Part shown: in pieces, positions 26,813 to 38,913 of the stretch
Position numbering within the stretch: the stretch's first letter is position 1
How the letters are laid out: every line of letters begins with the position of its first letter
Assembly (NCBI RefSeq): GCF_017654505.1
Contig: NC_054545.1
Coordinates: 11,119,547 to 11,183,546 of the forward strand
Direction: 5' to 3'
Source: Polyodon spathula
Taxonomy: Eukaryota > Chordata > Actinopteri > Acipenseriformes > Polyodontidae
Length of the DNA stretch: 64,000 nt
Notes under the pieces: generated by a model
What the model was told of the DNA's origin: nothing
Seen by the model: the letters and a program-made list of their open reading frames with translations, nothing else
The model's database searches: none
Translations under genes and position numbers: made by a program

Positions 26813-26843
<31 letters not shown>
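26813..26843. repeat. (TG)n microsatellite
   Basis: Fifteen TG units. Confidence 0.95.
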
Positions 26844-26845
<2 letters not shown>

Positions 26846-27615
26846 ACAAACAGCCCAAAACAGAACTACCCCGAATGCTGAACCTTAATAAAACAGCAGT
26901 GTGAGAAGACCATGACATAATGTCTCTTTCAGTCTTATAACAACTACGGTTCTGAGTAAATACCTATTTTAAATATGAAAGAGGAAGTTTTGTTTTGCTT
27001 CTCTTGGCTTTGAAAGAGGCTAAAACAACAGGCCTGGAAACCAGTCATTTTCATGATACGCGTTCCACCCCTTTAAGTTAAGGAAGGAGACGGTGTAATT
27101 GCTAGCTTCTCTCTCTGTGTAAATTAGTTTTTTTTTATTATTATTTGTTAAGTCTGGAAAAAAATAACTGCTGCAAGTTGCAAGACGTTTTGCGAAATGA
27201 AAAAAAAAAAATTTCAAACTGTTGCGCAACAGTAGCATGCATAACATCAGCTTAGAAACAGCTTGTGTATGATGAGAACTGGATACCACTTTGCTGTTTG
27301 GATATTTATAGAATCCATTTCAACAAAGTGGTTGCAGCTAACAAAATAATTCCATAACTGTTACTTCTCATGTGCTTCCATTTGCTATATAGGTCTCAGA
27401 TGTGCAGTTATGAAAGAAACACATAAAGGCAGTCTTTTCCCAAATGTTAAACTAGAAACGTCCTGTTTCACGAGGATCTTGATTTGACTTTCACAATAGA
27501 AAAGTTATATTTACATTATAGTTGTATAGTTATAATTTATAGTATCTTGATGTATTGTTATCTATTGTAATTGAATAGTGTGACAATCAATGTAATATTT
27601 GAAATAAATACACAT

Positions 27616-27618
<3 letters not shown>

Positions 27619-27702
<84 letters not shown>
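27619..27702. repeat. compound (TA)n(GATA)n microsatellite
   Basis: About nineteen TA units pass directly into about eleven GATA units. Confidence 0.97.
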
Positions 27703-27703
<1 letters not shown>

Positions 27704-28551
27704 CTACTTTTTATGTATATAATTACTTTTTCATTGAAAATCTGTATGATAGTTTAATTGGAAAATGACTATTTAAGGTTTTAACGCTGAATCTATTAAA
27801 CACAGATTTACATCCTTCTATTCAAGCATGGGGCACAGATGCTACAGTGCATTTTATAACCCAAGGGCAAAAACAGGATCCCTCCCTGCTCCTATTAAAC
27901 TGTACACTTACTGTTATGTTCAGAGCAGCGGCCATTTTAACCAGCCTCCAAATCTGTTAACTGCTGAAGTAGTTTGAGTCAAGGTTCAGTGACTTTTGTA
28001 AATGGAAGAGTAAAAAACTGCAAACCTAAATGTTTGAAGAACAAGATTATTAGTGGTGGTCTCCTGTTATTTCTATGCTTGTGTTTAAAACTTTTAAAAT
28101 GCCGTAGGCCTATACTTTACTTGTATCTGATTAATCTTCTTAAATCTGTATTTTTTTTGTACAAAGCTCTGGAGGATTGAATGTATAACCGATCTTGCAA
28201 TGTGTAGTTTTTACTGGGCTCTTCCAGCAAAGTGCATTGTCCACAGCGACAAAATGAAATCCAGTCCCTGTTACAAGAAATGATCCATAATCAATTAAAA
28301 CCCTAATGATTGAACTGTGTGCAGCAGGGTAACAGAGGATGGGAATAAAAACCACCTACCTCTCAAGGGCCACTGATTGTGTTTCATCTTTGTAAACTGC
28401 ATGGAGAAGGAAGTAGTCTATTTTTAACTGTGAAATTTCTAAACCTGAACCATAGGTTGTTTTTTTTTTTAATTTTTTTTTTTTTTTTTTCCCTTTTACT
28501 AACTACATCATTACACTAAAACAAAATAGACAGTTGAGAAATCTACAAGAG

Positions 28552-28774
28552 ACACAGGGGCCATATTTTCAATGCACTTCCTTCACTCTTTAATTAAATC
28601 CTCTTTTTTGAAAGGAGAAAGAAGTCATGCTAATCTTACAAAATGAATAGCCGAAACACATTAAGAGTGCTTGTTTGGTTCTGGTTTTGTAAAATTAACA
28701 GGTGTTTTACCTCTTTCAAAAAAATAGGAGTTAATTAAGGACCGGAGTAAAGCCTTTGAAAATATGTCCTGTGT
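28552..28774. mobile_element. MITE with long inverted arms
   Basis: The left arm begins ACACAGGGGCCATATTTTCA. The right end read in reverse begins ACACAGGACATATTTTCAAA. Both arms continue with TTAATTAA, then a T run and TTTTTTGAAAG, so the inverted repeat is about 75-85 bases with indels. The centre of about 60 bases is unrelated between arms. This is the structure of a non-autonomous foldback DNA transposon. No coding sequence. Flanking bases do not give a clear target duplication. Confidence 0.7.
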
Positions 28775-28877
28775 TGGATTATTTAATTGATCTAAACAGC
28801 AGTGGATTTTAATACAGTCCACTTTTCAATCACTAAAATATGAACTAGAGTAGCTTGCCTGTTAAAGGCATAACCAC

Positions 28878-29160
28878 GTGGCGTACAGGGTGAGTCAAAC
28901 AGTCGAGGAGTGCAGGTTCGTGTCCTGACTCAACCAAGCTGACCATCTTTGCTGGGGATTCCCCAGGGGTTAGGGATGCAAAATCGACAGTGGCCGAGTC
29001 ACTGCACCACACAACAGAGGACCCTATTTGCCAGGAACCTGATGAGCTCCAACTGACATCAGGAAAGCTGACCTTTGTCCACTAGGGGCAGATAGCTCCC
29101 ACTTTTGAGATCCCGAGTGTAAAGAGACGATTAGCTTGGTGGTAGGATTGGAGGACAATC
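28878..29160 (+). mobile_element. tRNA-derived SINE, probable
   Basis: GTGGCGTACAGGGTGAGTCA at the start resembles a pol III A box region, and GCAGGTTCGTGTCCTGACTC contains a good B box (GGTTCGTGTCC) at the expected spacing. A long tRNA-unrelated body follows. The 3' end is unclear and no A tail is visible. It differs in sequence from the SINE at 18.8 kb, so two families are present. Confidence 0.6.
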
Positions 29161-29481
29161 TCCTGAAATGTTGTGAGGAATTGCTTATTGGTCTCAACAA
29201 AGGACATAGTGGACATAACTCCACAACTCATAACCACCACATAATTCCTATAAAACACTTTTGCAGGAAATCACATGAAGATAAATGTATGGCTCTGCCA
29301 CCCCTTGGATGGAGCATTCATTTCAGGAGCACCACAATTCACCATAAACATAAAAAAAGAAAAATGATTGAAGGTGCAGGCTTAACCATCCAGAGTAGTG
29401 CCCTCTCCCTTGATACCTGGTACAAAAACAGCCTATGGATGTAGGGCCCAGTTTAACAAACTTTATAAGGAAAGGGTTTTT

Positions 29482-29513
29482 GGGGGGGGGGGGGGGGGGG
29501 GGGTTGGGTGTAA

Positions 29514-29549
<36 letters not shown>
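29482..29549. repeat. two poly-G runs
   Basis: A run of about 22 G, a 10-base break, then about 36 G. Such tracts can form G-quadruplexes and are also where long-read assemblies make length errors. Confidence 0.9.
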
Positions 29550-29551
<2 letters not shown>

Positions 29552-29830
29552 GGGGCAAATGTGATGCCCTATTGCTTGCTTTAGTGCATGAATTAATAAT
29601 TTATATCTAGGAAGCTACTAAATTGGATGCTGATGGTCATAGTCAAGCTCCTACCTGGGTTGATATTAACACTCCTGTGATTCATGTCATTTGTAGAATT
29701 TTCCCCTGTTCACAGCTCAACGTGGGATGTTGGAGTGTGTAATAGCAGCCGTGTTTGCCTACTGCAGTCACTGTATCTTGTTTTGACATTTACCGATACT
29801 AAAAATGTTTTAAGGTTCTTCAGTGCAATC

Positions 29831-29838
<8 letters not shown>

Positions 29839-29892
<54 letters not shown>

Positions 29893-29894
29893 AC
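29839..29894. repeat. (CA)n microsatellite
   Basis: About 25 CA units with one ATAC interruption near the end. Confidence 0.97.
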
Positions 29895-30189
29895 CTCCCT
29901 GTTTCAGAAAGCCTTTGTGACATGATGATTTCTCACTCTTAATGAATCAACAAATTAAAGGGTTTGTATGTGGGAGGAGGCCTCTTCCACGGTCGATGCA
30001 ATTTTAAAAGCAATGGCAGCACAAAAATAAGTGAAACAAGCCTACATCATGTTACTTGGTGTTGCTTTATCCCATGATGCATCATCCCTTGCCTTACAAG
30101 CCTGCATGTCTGTCTCATCAGGTTTTTGTCCTAAGTACCCGAAGTGCAACCAAGCCTTCAACATATCCTCATTTCATATTTGAATAGGC

Positions 30190-30672
30190 TTGTATAATTT
30201 AAAAGAGGTATGCTTGATTCCTACAGGCAAGATATTAGAAGGGGTTTACAGTCCAGGTATCTTTTGCTCCCCTGGTAATAGCAGCAAAATATCAGATGCA
30301 AAAATACAGATACTGTTCAAAAAACAGTTTCGACAGACACCTCAACTAAGAGGCCAATTGCTCTTATCAGCCACTAATATCAAGAACAATTTATTTTCAA
30401 TACAAGTGAATGACACAGGCACTGTTTTTTACAGCTACAAGTGTCCAGTGCCAAGAGTAGTTATTTCAGGTTTAACCGGGTCCAATATGATAATGCCCAA
30501 TTGTGTACTCTCATCACAGCAATCCCCACAACAGCTCAGGAGAACTGATGGACTGTCCTTAGATCTCATGATCAAGCCAAGTGCCTCTTTACATCCAGGA
30601 ACTCCCACAGCAGATGTGGGTGAGTTACCGACCACTGGAGGGCAAAGGTCAGCCCTGCAGGTAGCTGCTTGA
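30190..30672 (+). other. unassigned 160-codon open frame
   Basis: The longest small frame outside the retrotransposon. It begins MYNLKEVCLIPTGKILEGVY and has Ser/Gln-rich stretches. It shows no domain I recognise, no signal peptide, no zinc-binding pattern, and no obvious splice sites or promoter. In about 128 kb of two-strand sequence of this composition, roughly one frame this long is expected by chance. I do not call a gene. Confidence 0.2.
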
Positions 30673-31344
30673 ACGAATTGTGCACCTGGCTAGTAGGATC
30701 TGCTGTAGTAAGGTGAGGAGAAACAGAGCCTGCTGATTTTGACTCCCCAACGAAGATCGGTGACTTCCCAAAGCCAAGATGCTGCCCTGAAAGTATGACT
30801 CCTCATGCTCCATTGTCTTACCAGGTGAGCACTTCAGGGACCCAGACCAATTGTTTATAAAAGGATAAAAATAAATATTACAACTTAGGTGCAGATATGA
30901 GCAGGGAAATAACATTTAGTATCTTAGATAGTTTTAATATTAAATAGTAAATAGCATCAAGCCATTTTAAACAGGGATACACAGTGTCACCACCTGCTGA
31001 CAGATACGTTTTTGAGACTTCAGCCTTCGGTTCCCCAGCCTTTATGTTGCAACATAACAAGTTTCTTTGTAGATAATAGCACATTTCCTAATCTGTTTCT
31101 TCTGCTAGTCTGATGTTGGCTGCCCTTGTGGCAGGGGCTTGTCGGAAGTCAAAGCATGCGTACCTGAACCTTCCCTTTCCTACCTTAATAAATGTAGCTC
31201 TGTCTTTAAAAAAAAACATTATTTGGCTTCTTACAGACTAGTGATATTATCATCTACATTCCATAGGCTCCATTCGTCAGCCAGCATAGTACCTTTAATT
31301 CTAGCTCAAGTGCATTCCTTACATTGTAAAATAGCTTTGCAAGG

Positions 31345-31720
31345 TTATTAAGGTGGTGCAGTCGAGGGTAGATGCAGGTAAACGCCGTTTATTCGCTTTT
31401 AATTTGGGCAATATAATGTTTTCCCACTTCTGCTATAAGAGATACAGGTTACTCATGGGTTACAGGGTTAAAGACAAGATATTTTAATGGTGAGCATCTG
31501 TGTTGCGTTGCTGCATGAGACACTGACAGCTCACTCAGTCAGAACTGCAGCGCAAGCGGGGGGCATGGCCACTGGACTGTTCTGTTTGTGTGTGTGAGTG
31601 TTCTATGATTGGTTGTTTATGTTCTGTTGTTTGGCATCCTAGCCCGCAAAAGGACGCTCACAGAACTGTTCACGTGAAGCTCATGGCAATTAGACTGGTT
31701 TGATGCAACAGTCCCATATT
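31345..31720. repeat. possible dispersed repeat, unclassified
   Basis: A block of different composition starts GGTGGTGCAGTCGAGGGTAG and includes GGGTTACAGGGTTAAAGACA and a CpG-containing segment. It resembles fish interspersed repeats I have seen, but I can define neither its ends nor its class from this window. Confidence 0.25.
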
Positions 31721-34275
31721 CTCCATAATGTTGTATGTGAGCGTTCTATTGCTATTATTTGAAGTTCATAGACTGGTCTTTATCCAATAATGTATCAGGT
31801 TTTGAATCTGTTGTTTAAAGGATATGTATATCTTCTCTGATCAAGCAAAGTCTTCAAAAACAAACAGTAACAGACATTTACAAAAGGAAAGGAAGTCGAA
31901 AGGAAATTATTTTATGGACATGGTGTTCTCTATACCGTTTCACACATTACTCATATATTGCTAAAAATATCTTCTCTGTTTAAACAGAATTCACATCTAT
32001 AAAAACAACAGACACAAATACGTCTCTAAGAAACGGAAGCACTGTTCTGAGGAAGGACACAACGGTGAACAATTAAGGGAAATTCAGTGACAGAGATGTG
32101 TGTTATAACTGTAAGTCAAATAATTCCCCAAATCCTGCATTTCAATAATGTGTCATTGTGTCAGAGGATGGTTATAAGCAAATATACCATGCCTGTTGCC
32201 TGTAAACTTAATATACCCATCTCTTAATACCCCTATAATATTTTGAGCAGTGTATTTCTTATCTATAACATATTAATCATTTTAATCCTACTGATAACAA
32301 AATCTGGTTTGTGAGCCAATCTTCATTACAGCTGTATCCATGGCAATACTCCACACAACACTTTATTATCGGTAGCCCTTATGACACAAAAAGAGTACTG
32401 TGACAAAAGCATTCTTCCATATTGTGCACTGAAGGAATTTTGGCCTCTAAAATCGAATTTGTTGGACATTTGCTTGTACAGCATTTGAGGAGCTATTTTT
32501 GTGAGTAGTCCATTGATCTTGATGGGTCTCTAGATACCGCCATTGTGTGGATAACACAAGTTACAAGATACAGGATCCAAGTTTCTTCGTTTCTTTCTTG
32601 GAAGCTCATTTTGATTCTCTCCTCATGCAGGCACATTTGTATCTGCAGGGCCTGCAAAATGTGAAAAACTGCAGCCCAGAGAACAAAGACACTATTCAGA
32701 GTGGAGAGCAACTTCCCTTCTGCACCACTCTGCGACCACAAAAAAGTCTGCTGGTACATGCTATTTGACAGACACGGGATTCGATGGCAGGGCAAGCCCC
32801 ACAAAGGAATCAGTCTCATTATTTTATATAAGCTTGGATGTAACAAAGCAGCTGTTTTGGTTAGATATGTGTACATGTGCGTGTAGTGGATGTGCACTTA
32901 GGCCTCAGCACCTTTGCCGTTTGAGTTCAGCTAAAACCTTTTAAAAATAAGATTTGCTTGTTAGACCCCCCCCTTCACTAATTTGTGGATGGTTCATTCC
33001 AGTGTTGCCTAAATTGTAAGAAGACATTGTTTCTAATCTCTCTTCGCAGGGGTCATTTCCTGACTTTTGTGTCTCTTTTCTCCAGTCTAGAAATTTCCCA
33101 TACCCCAGTGACTTGCTATAGTAAGATTTGAACGGCAGTTCTTTCCTCGTGTAGTAAGTCAAAACATCTGAAAACACTAAAAAAAATCTTTGAACAATGG
33201 TTCCCTTTGCATAAGTGTCAAAAGCCAGAAGATTAAGCTGTGGTCGATTCTGAGGTTGAATAAGTGAATTACATTATTTTCTTAGTGTTTTAGATATGGG
33301 AACATGTTGCTGTTGAGTTGTTTTTTGACACCACATGTTGAAACTTGCCACTTTTGTTAATAAATTATGTCACAGATATTTGCACTATATGGAAGTACAG
33401 CTTAGGTGACTTTGGATCAAGAAGAAATGTGTCCTATGGATTGGAGTGAAATGACAGCTAAGATTATAATACAACATTGTTAAAAAAAAAAAGATTTTTT
33501 TACATATTTTTACAAAAATACATTGAAGTGATTTACCTGCACACATGGCATTTCCATTTCAAATCAGTGAGGATAAAACCTCAATTATATTAAGGTTTCT
33601 TTTTGTTTTGTTTTTGTTTTTTTTTAACATATAGCAGCAAACTGTTTATTTCAAATGCTATAATTTGAAGTTGGGACAAGACACAGCCAAGCAACAGCGA
33701 CGTGAAGCTCACCTAGCATGGTTGTTTAAAACCTAAGAACATTTTTTGGTAGGCCATTTCCTTCTTTTTTTTTAATGACTAACTGGCTTTCAAGTTTCAA
33801 AACTAATTCTATGTATATTCACCTTGTTTACTCTTTCGCCTCTTGTTTAAATTCATGTTTAACAAGCTATACTGTTACTAAACTGAAAGCAACTTTTGGG
33901 ACCGCTTAAGAAACCACAAATTATATTTGTTGTTTGGTGGTGGGTTTTAAAAAGTACCAGGGTTTTTGTTTTGTTTTTTTTCTTGTTTCAAAACATTAGT
34001 CATTTGGAGAAGGTACCACTTTAAAAATATTCCCTATTGGGTGTTGACTTTATACCTGTTCTCCTGGAAGTCTCCTGATGAACTTCCCTTTTAAAAACAG
34101 TCCCTAATGTTAAATAGATCCCCCATCCCCATCATCCTGTTTGGAAGTTCTGGTAAGTTTTAAATGTAAATTACACCTCCATATCTTACTTCTGATGCGT
34201 AACAGATTAGCAAGGGCTCAAGACCCATCCTTGTTAATTCAGAGTATATATATGAAGTGTGTGTGTTATGCTATG

Positions 34276-34276
<1 letters not shown>
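31721..34276. other. gene-free stretch
   Basis: No gene supported. A 134-codon minus-strand frame (32493-32897) has no family resemblance. Short T and A runs occur at 33.5-34.0 kb. Confidence 0.45.

Positions 34277-34349
<73 letters not shown>
34277..34349. repeat. (TA)n microsatellite
   Basis: About 33 TA units with a short irregular tail. Confidence 0.97.
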
Positions 34350-35519
34350 ATTTTAATCTTTCTCTGTTTTCCACAAACCCCAATTGGGAGTTATTGAAGT
34401 AACTTAACCTTCCATGCAGAAGGACATCTTGAAGTGAGCAATTAGGGTCAGTATCCCCTGAATCAAACCCTAACCGATTACATGGAAATGGATCCTCAAT
34501 TCCAGTCAGTGGACGGTAGTCTTCATTAGGAAACCACAGCAGAGCAAACATGCAACAAGTTTATAGGGGACTTGCTTTGCCATTGCTTGTGTTATCCTTG
34601 CTCTGTGGATACTTGTTCCTGCATCTTTCATGAACACCACAACATCACAATTTTGTGTTTTCTTAGATGCACGGTTAAAATGAAGAAATATCATTAGCTA
34701 TTGCCATTTAATATTTCTCATAATTTTTTTCAGTTTTTTTGAATATTCCGTAAATCTTTAACATAGTTGAAATCTTAATAAAAACACTTCTCCATCTTGT
34801 TAGTATTACATGTGTTGGCACCACCTTCTTCTAAGTCAAATGCTGTGTTTCGTACGCAATATTGGCATGATATATAAAAACTGACTACACAAATCTTTCA
34901 AATGAAGAAATTGTCAGAAAGCAGAGAGGAGCATTGACACTTTCAGTGCCAGTGTCAAACAGTTTCACAGATGCACATGTTTAATTTCAGTAATTAATAA
35001 CAAGTGAATGAAAGTATGGGGTAAGTAATGATTTTTAGGTTATGATGAGTGAACTTAACCTGTACTAAAAATAATGTTTCACAGCGCAGAGTACCATTGG
35101 TGGCTAGACATTGTAACTGCAGTTTATTTATTCGGGATTACAACTAACAAAAATGTACCCCTACTGGGCAAATGCTATAAAGAATCTTTGAGGGGGAAAA
35201 AATCTGAATTTGCTGCATGGGACAAAGATTTGCATTTTAGCATTTAATGCCTGCATTAACTGTTTAATTATGAGCTGGATTTTGGAAACAAAACATTATG
35301 TGATACGCAAGATGTCTGAGATTTTACTGTTATATAATTGTAGACAAAGCATTGCAGATCATTTTGCACAGTTTTCAGATGTCATTTTATTTCACAAGCA
35401 TTTCCATCTTTTGGTCAGTAACACAGATTGAAACAAATCTGATTCTATACAGATGGGCGAAGCTATTGTCATCAAGCAGTTCTGCCATGTGGTCGACGTG
35501 GGACACCCAGGTCTTGTAT

Positions 35520-35690
35520 TGTTGATGTGGCTAGCTCCTGTATCCATGGAGACACACCGACATACCCCATACTAACAGTATATTTATCAGTGGGACCAAT
35601 CAAATGTTACCTGGTAGTAGGGGTAGCAGAAAGGCTACAACACCCAGTAATTCTGGGCTGGGACTGACCAAACTATACAGAATTGATTAA
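35520..35690 (+). pseudogene. retropepsin C-terminal remnant
   Basis: In one frame the sequence reads SSCIHGDTPTYPILTVYLSV and, a little later, LQHPVILGWD. This corresponds to the end of the aspartic protease and linker in Gypsy Pol, where HPVILG-type motifs are typical. The catalytic D-S/T-G motif would lie upstream and is missing with the truncated 5' part. A frame change separates it from the integrase region. Confidence 0.6.
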
Positions 35691-36910
35691 ATTAATGGCA
35701 GCCCCAGTCACACATGTAAAAGTGGTAGAAAAAGGGAAAGGGGAACCAATTCACGAGATTTTCCTCTATATAACTGATTTGTTTTCCCCCACTTTTTGTC
35801 CTAGAAAAACAAAAAGAAAGAGACAGATCGAAAAATGGGAGGGAGCATCAATGAGACGAGGCTGGGGTCTGGTGGGAGAACGCTCCGATGGTAGCAAACA
35901 CCAAATAAAGGGGGTTGGTACGCAATGTGACAGAGCAGGCGCGATTACTGGGCAATCTAGGGCAGAGGCCACTCTAGCCTCTCTCAACATACCAGACATG
36001 TGGTACCTAAGCGTGGACTTAGTGTGGGACCACAAAAATGATTTCACACTGGTGCACACTTGGGGACAGGTCTCGTCTATTGAAGGTAACGATGTTGAAG
36101 GTGCTGGGTGGCTAGTATGTCCACATTTCATTATAAAAGGGCAATTATTATATAGGGTGAACCCTGTCACCTTGTTATCTTCTGATTTTGGGTATACACA
36201 TATATTAGTAGTGGTAGATTATGCAATGCGATACCCGGAAGCACTTCCATTGAAGTGTACAAATGCATCTGCGATAGCCAAAGAACTAGTGCAGATTATA
36301 GCCAGACTAGGGACGCCCAAAGAGATATTAACTGATCATGGAACGAACATCTTCTCTCAAAAATTACAACATACAAATTATTCAAAATACATCCCATCCG
36401 AACCTCTGCTTATCACCCACAGACAGATGGTTTGGTGAAACGTTTTCAACAGACTTTAAAGAAGATGCTGAGACGTTTTGTGATTCATGAGCAAAAACAC
36501 TGGGCAACGCTTCTTCCCTACCTCCTTTTTGCAATGAGAGAGGTGCCGCAGAGTTCGACAGGGTTCTCCCCCTTCGAGCTCTTGTACGACCGACAGCCTT
36601 GCAGCGTCCTCGATCTGGTGAGAGATTAGTGGGAGGAGCAAAAAGGCTCACTTGGATTTGATTCGTCGATTGGCTCAGGACAATCTATAATCGGCTCAGC
36701 ATCAGCAAGAGCAATAGTACAATAAAAATGCACGTATTCAAACCTTTCGACCAGGAGACAAACTACTATTATTCCTCCCCATGTTGGAATTGAAACTGTC
36801 TGCTAAATGGCAGGGGCCATTCGGGCTATAGGATAGGTAAATTATGAAATTAAGCAGCCCAATCACCAAAATGAACATAAAATTTATCATGTTAATTTGT
36901 TGAAGCCCTG
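35683..36910 (+). pseudogene. Gypsy integrase (broken)
   Basis: A 251-codon frame from 35683 includes FIIKGQLLYRV (pre-integrase region) and then the core domain YTHILVVVDYAMRYPEALPL and PKEILTDHG with the first two catalytic Asp residues. The expected H2C2 zinc-binding segment between them is deleted. A frameshift near 36375 moves the core into the frame continuing at 36432. There the third catalytic position of the DDE triad, normally Glu in the TDGLVERF-type motif, is Lys (TDGLVKRF). After GFSPFELLYDRQP the C-terminal GPY/F-type module is visible (FRPGDKLLLFLP, KLSAKWQGPF), followed by HVNLLKP, with further stops. Non-functional. Confidence 0.9.
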
Positions 36911-36999
36911 ACAGGCAAGGTAGGCCTTATTTATAGCCCCAGGCGAAGCAGAAGATGATTTAGGACCCCGTATCAAGGCTCTTCCAATGGGGGAACAGT

Positions 37000-37830
37000 T
37001 ACTTCCAGATCAGCAAAGAGAGCTGCGTAAGTTAATTGAGGAGTTCGATTAGCTTTCTTCTCACTTGCCCGGTACAACTAACCTTCTTGAATATGCTACT
37101 ATCACTCCTCCAGGTGTCACCTTTCGAGAGAGACCTTACCGGATCACATAAAGTTGACGAGGTGGTATTAGCAAAGAGGTATGGGTGATGCTCAAACTTG
37201 GGCTGATTAAACCTTCTGGGAGCGAGTGGTGCAGTCCGATTGTGATAGTCGCCAAAAGGAATGGCACCAACCACTTCCGTGTTGATTTCCATAAGGTAAA
37301 CGCTATTGCAAAGTTCGATGCATACCCCCCATAACTTTGGACCTGACAAAGGGATACTGGCAGATGCCATTAACCCACAGCTCTAGAGAGAAAACTACAT
37401 TTTTTACTCCTGATGGTCTGTTCCATTTTATAACCATGCTGTCCAGGCTTCATGGTGTGCCCACTGCCTTTCAGAGACTGATGGACCAGATCTTGCACCC
37501 ATATCGTGCATATGCAGCAGCGTATATTGACAATATGGTTATCTACAGCGCCACCTGGTGAGAGCATCTGGCTAGGATCATAGCCGTCATTCAGTCTCTA
37601 AGGGTAGCCTGGCTGACAGCCAAGTTGAGAAAATGTGCATTTGCCAAAGTAGAAACTCAATATTTGGGATTTATTATGGGAAATAGGCGGGTGAAACCTG
37701 TTATCACCAAAGTCCAGGCTTTGATGAATGCGCCAATCCCCAAAACCAAGTCCCAGGGTGAGGTCTCTATTGGCGTTGGCCAGTTATTACTGAAGATTCA
37801 CCCCTGAGTATGCCACACTGGTCAGTCCCC
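37000..37830 (+). pseudogene. Gypsy reverse transcriptase (broken)
   Basis: RT blocks appear in order across several frames: TPPGVTFRERPYRIT, then GLIKPSGSEWCSPIVIVAK, NHFRVDFHKVNAIAKFDAYP, LDLTKGYWQMPL with the first catalytic Asp, PTAFQRLMDQILHP, and the palm motif AAYIDNMVIYS. The palm motif should end in two Asp residues (Y-x-D-D); here the second is Asn, so catalysis would be lost. About 18 codons are missing between DAYP and LDLTKGY. The thumb region (AKLRKCAFAKVETQYLGFIM) follows after a stop. Non-functional. Confidence 0.92.
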
Positions 37831-37854
37831 TAATAAACCTCACCAGAAAGTGTG

Positions 37855-38262
37855 CTCCAAATTAGATTAAATGGTCAGGCGAATGTCAGGGGGCATTTGA
37901 CATTATCAAGCAGGGACTTTGCCAGGTCACCACCCTCATCACACTAGATTTTAACAAAAGATTCATCCTCCAAACCGACGATTTAGATGTTGGTCTGTGG
38001 GCGGTCTTGTCCCAAAAGGTAGATGGAGTAGAACACCCCATCATGTACCTCAGTAAAAAGATGCTCCTCAGGCGATATTACCTGCTGGGAAATTCATTCG
38101 ATATCATCACAGACAACACCCTACTCAAGTGGTTAAGCACAATGAAAGACAGCAATACCTGAATAACTTGATGGTATTTGGCATTGCAACCCTTCATGTA
38201 TCATATGATTCACCGTGCGGCGAAAGACCAACAAAATGCAGATTATTTTTCCCGGGAGGGGG
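37855..38262 (+). pseudogene. Gypsy RNase H (broken)
   Basis: Begins KWSGECQGAFDIIKQGL. The first RNase H Asp is present in FILQTDDLDVGLWAVLSQ. After EHPIMYLSKKM the sequence jumps to RYYLLGN, so about 20-25 codons that normally carry the catalytic Glu are deleted. The next Asp survives in DIITDNTLLKWL. In another frame the domain end reads YHMIHRAAKDQQNADYFSRE, the usual end of Pol in these elements, directly before the polypurine tract. Confidence 0.88.
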
Positions 38263-38263
38263 G
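38254..38263 (+). other. polypurine tract
   Basis: GGGAGGGGGG lies immediately 5' of the TGTAAC that starts the LTR. This is the expected position of the plus-strand primer for reverse transcription. Confidence 0.8.
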
Positions 38264-38506
38264 TGTAACGGGAAAAGTAGATTTAGTCGAATGAATCTTG
38301 GTTATAAATCTCCCTCCTGTCCTGTGAGGACGCTGGGTAAAGGGATGGTCTGACAATTAATTCCCGGGAAAGGTGGAAGTCGGCCATCTAGAAAAGGGGC
38401 AAAGCCACGGTACACCAAGTCATTGCCCCAGACGGGAAGCGATGTGGCAACCACGGATTGGGTGAAAAACAGTTGCACTCGCTAACCAAGGGGGCGTGAC
38501 TGACAG

Positions 38507-38513
38507 TATAAAA
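38507..38513 (+). promoter_or_regulatory. LTR TATA box
   Basis: TATAAAA about 240 bases inside the LTR and 400 bases before its polyadenylation signal, a normal U3/R arrangement. Confidence 0.6.
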
Positions 38514-38907
38514 GGGGACTTTGCTAAGCAATCTTTGTTATGATTGAGAGAGAACCGCTGAAAAATAAAAAGTAACCGTGAGTGTTTAGTGTGTGTGTGT
38601 TTTGTCATTTCTAATTGTACTAGTTTGTTTTTATTATGGTTAACATGTACTGGGAGCTGTTGCTTTAAGGCCAGCACCAACCCGGATACACATCACCACT
38701 GTGCACTAATTAATTGTATTTCACCACGTTAGCTCTCACTCTGGACTTGTGATCGTGTTTGAGTCTTTGTGTGTGTTTATACTGTATTTATTATTTTGGG
38801 ACTGTAGCCCGTGGTTTAAAACAGTGCAATACACATTGTTGTGTATTGCTGTGTATTGCCTGGGATTATTATTTACGGTTGTCACAACCTGGGTTAAAAA
38901 CGGAACC

Positions 38908-38913
38908 AATAAA
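38908..38913 (+). terminator. LTR polyadenylation signal
   Basis: AATAAA followed within 30 bases by a T/G-rich stretch (GAACATTTTTGTCTGTC), fitting the R/U5 boundary. Confidence 0.6.

Noticed and set aside
29684..29920. His/Thr- or Val/Cys-repeat frames across the CA array
   Set aside because: Pure microsatellite translation; the same applies to Ile/Tyr-repeat frames at 21.5, 24.6, 34.3, 47.7, 51.8 and 56.3 kb.
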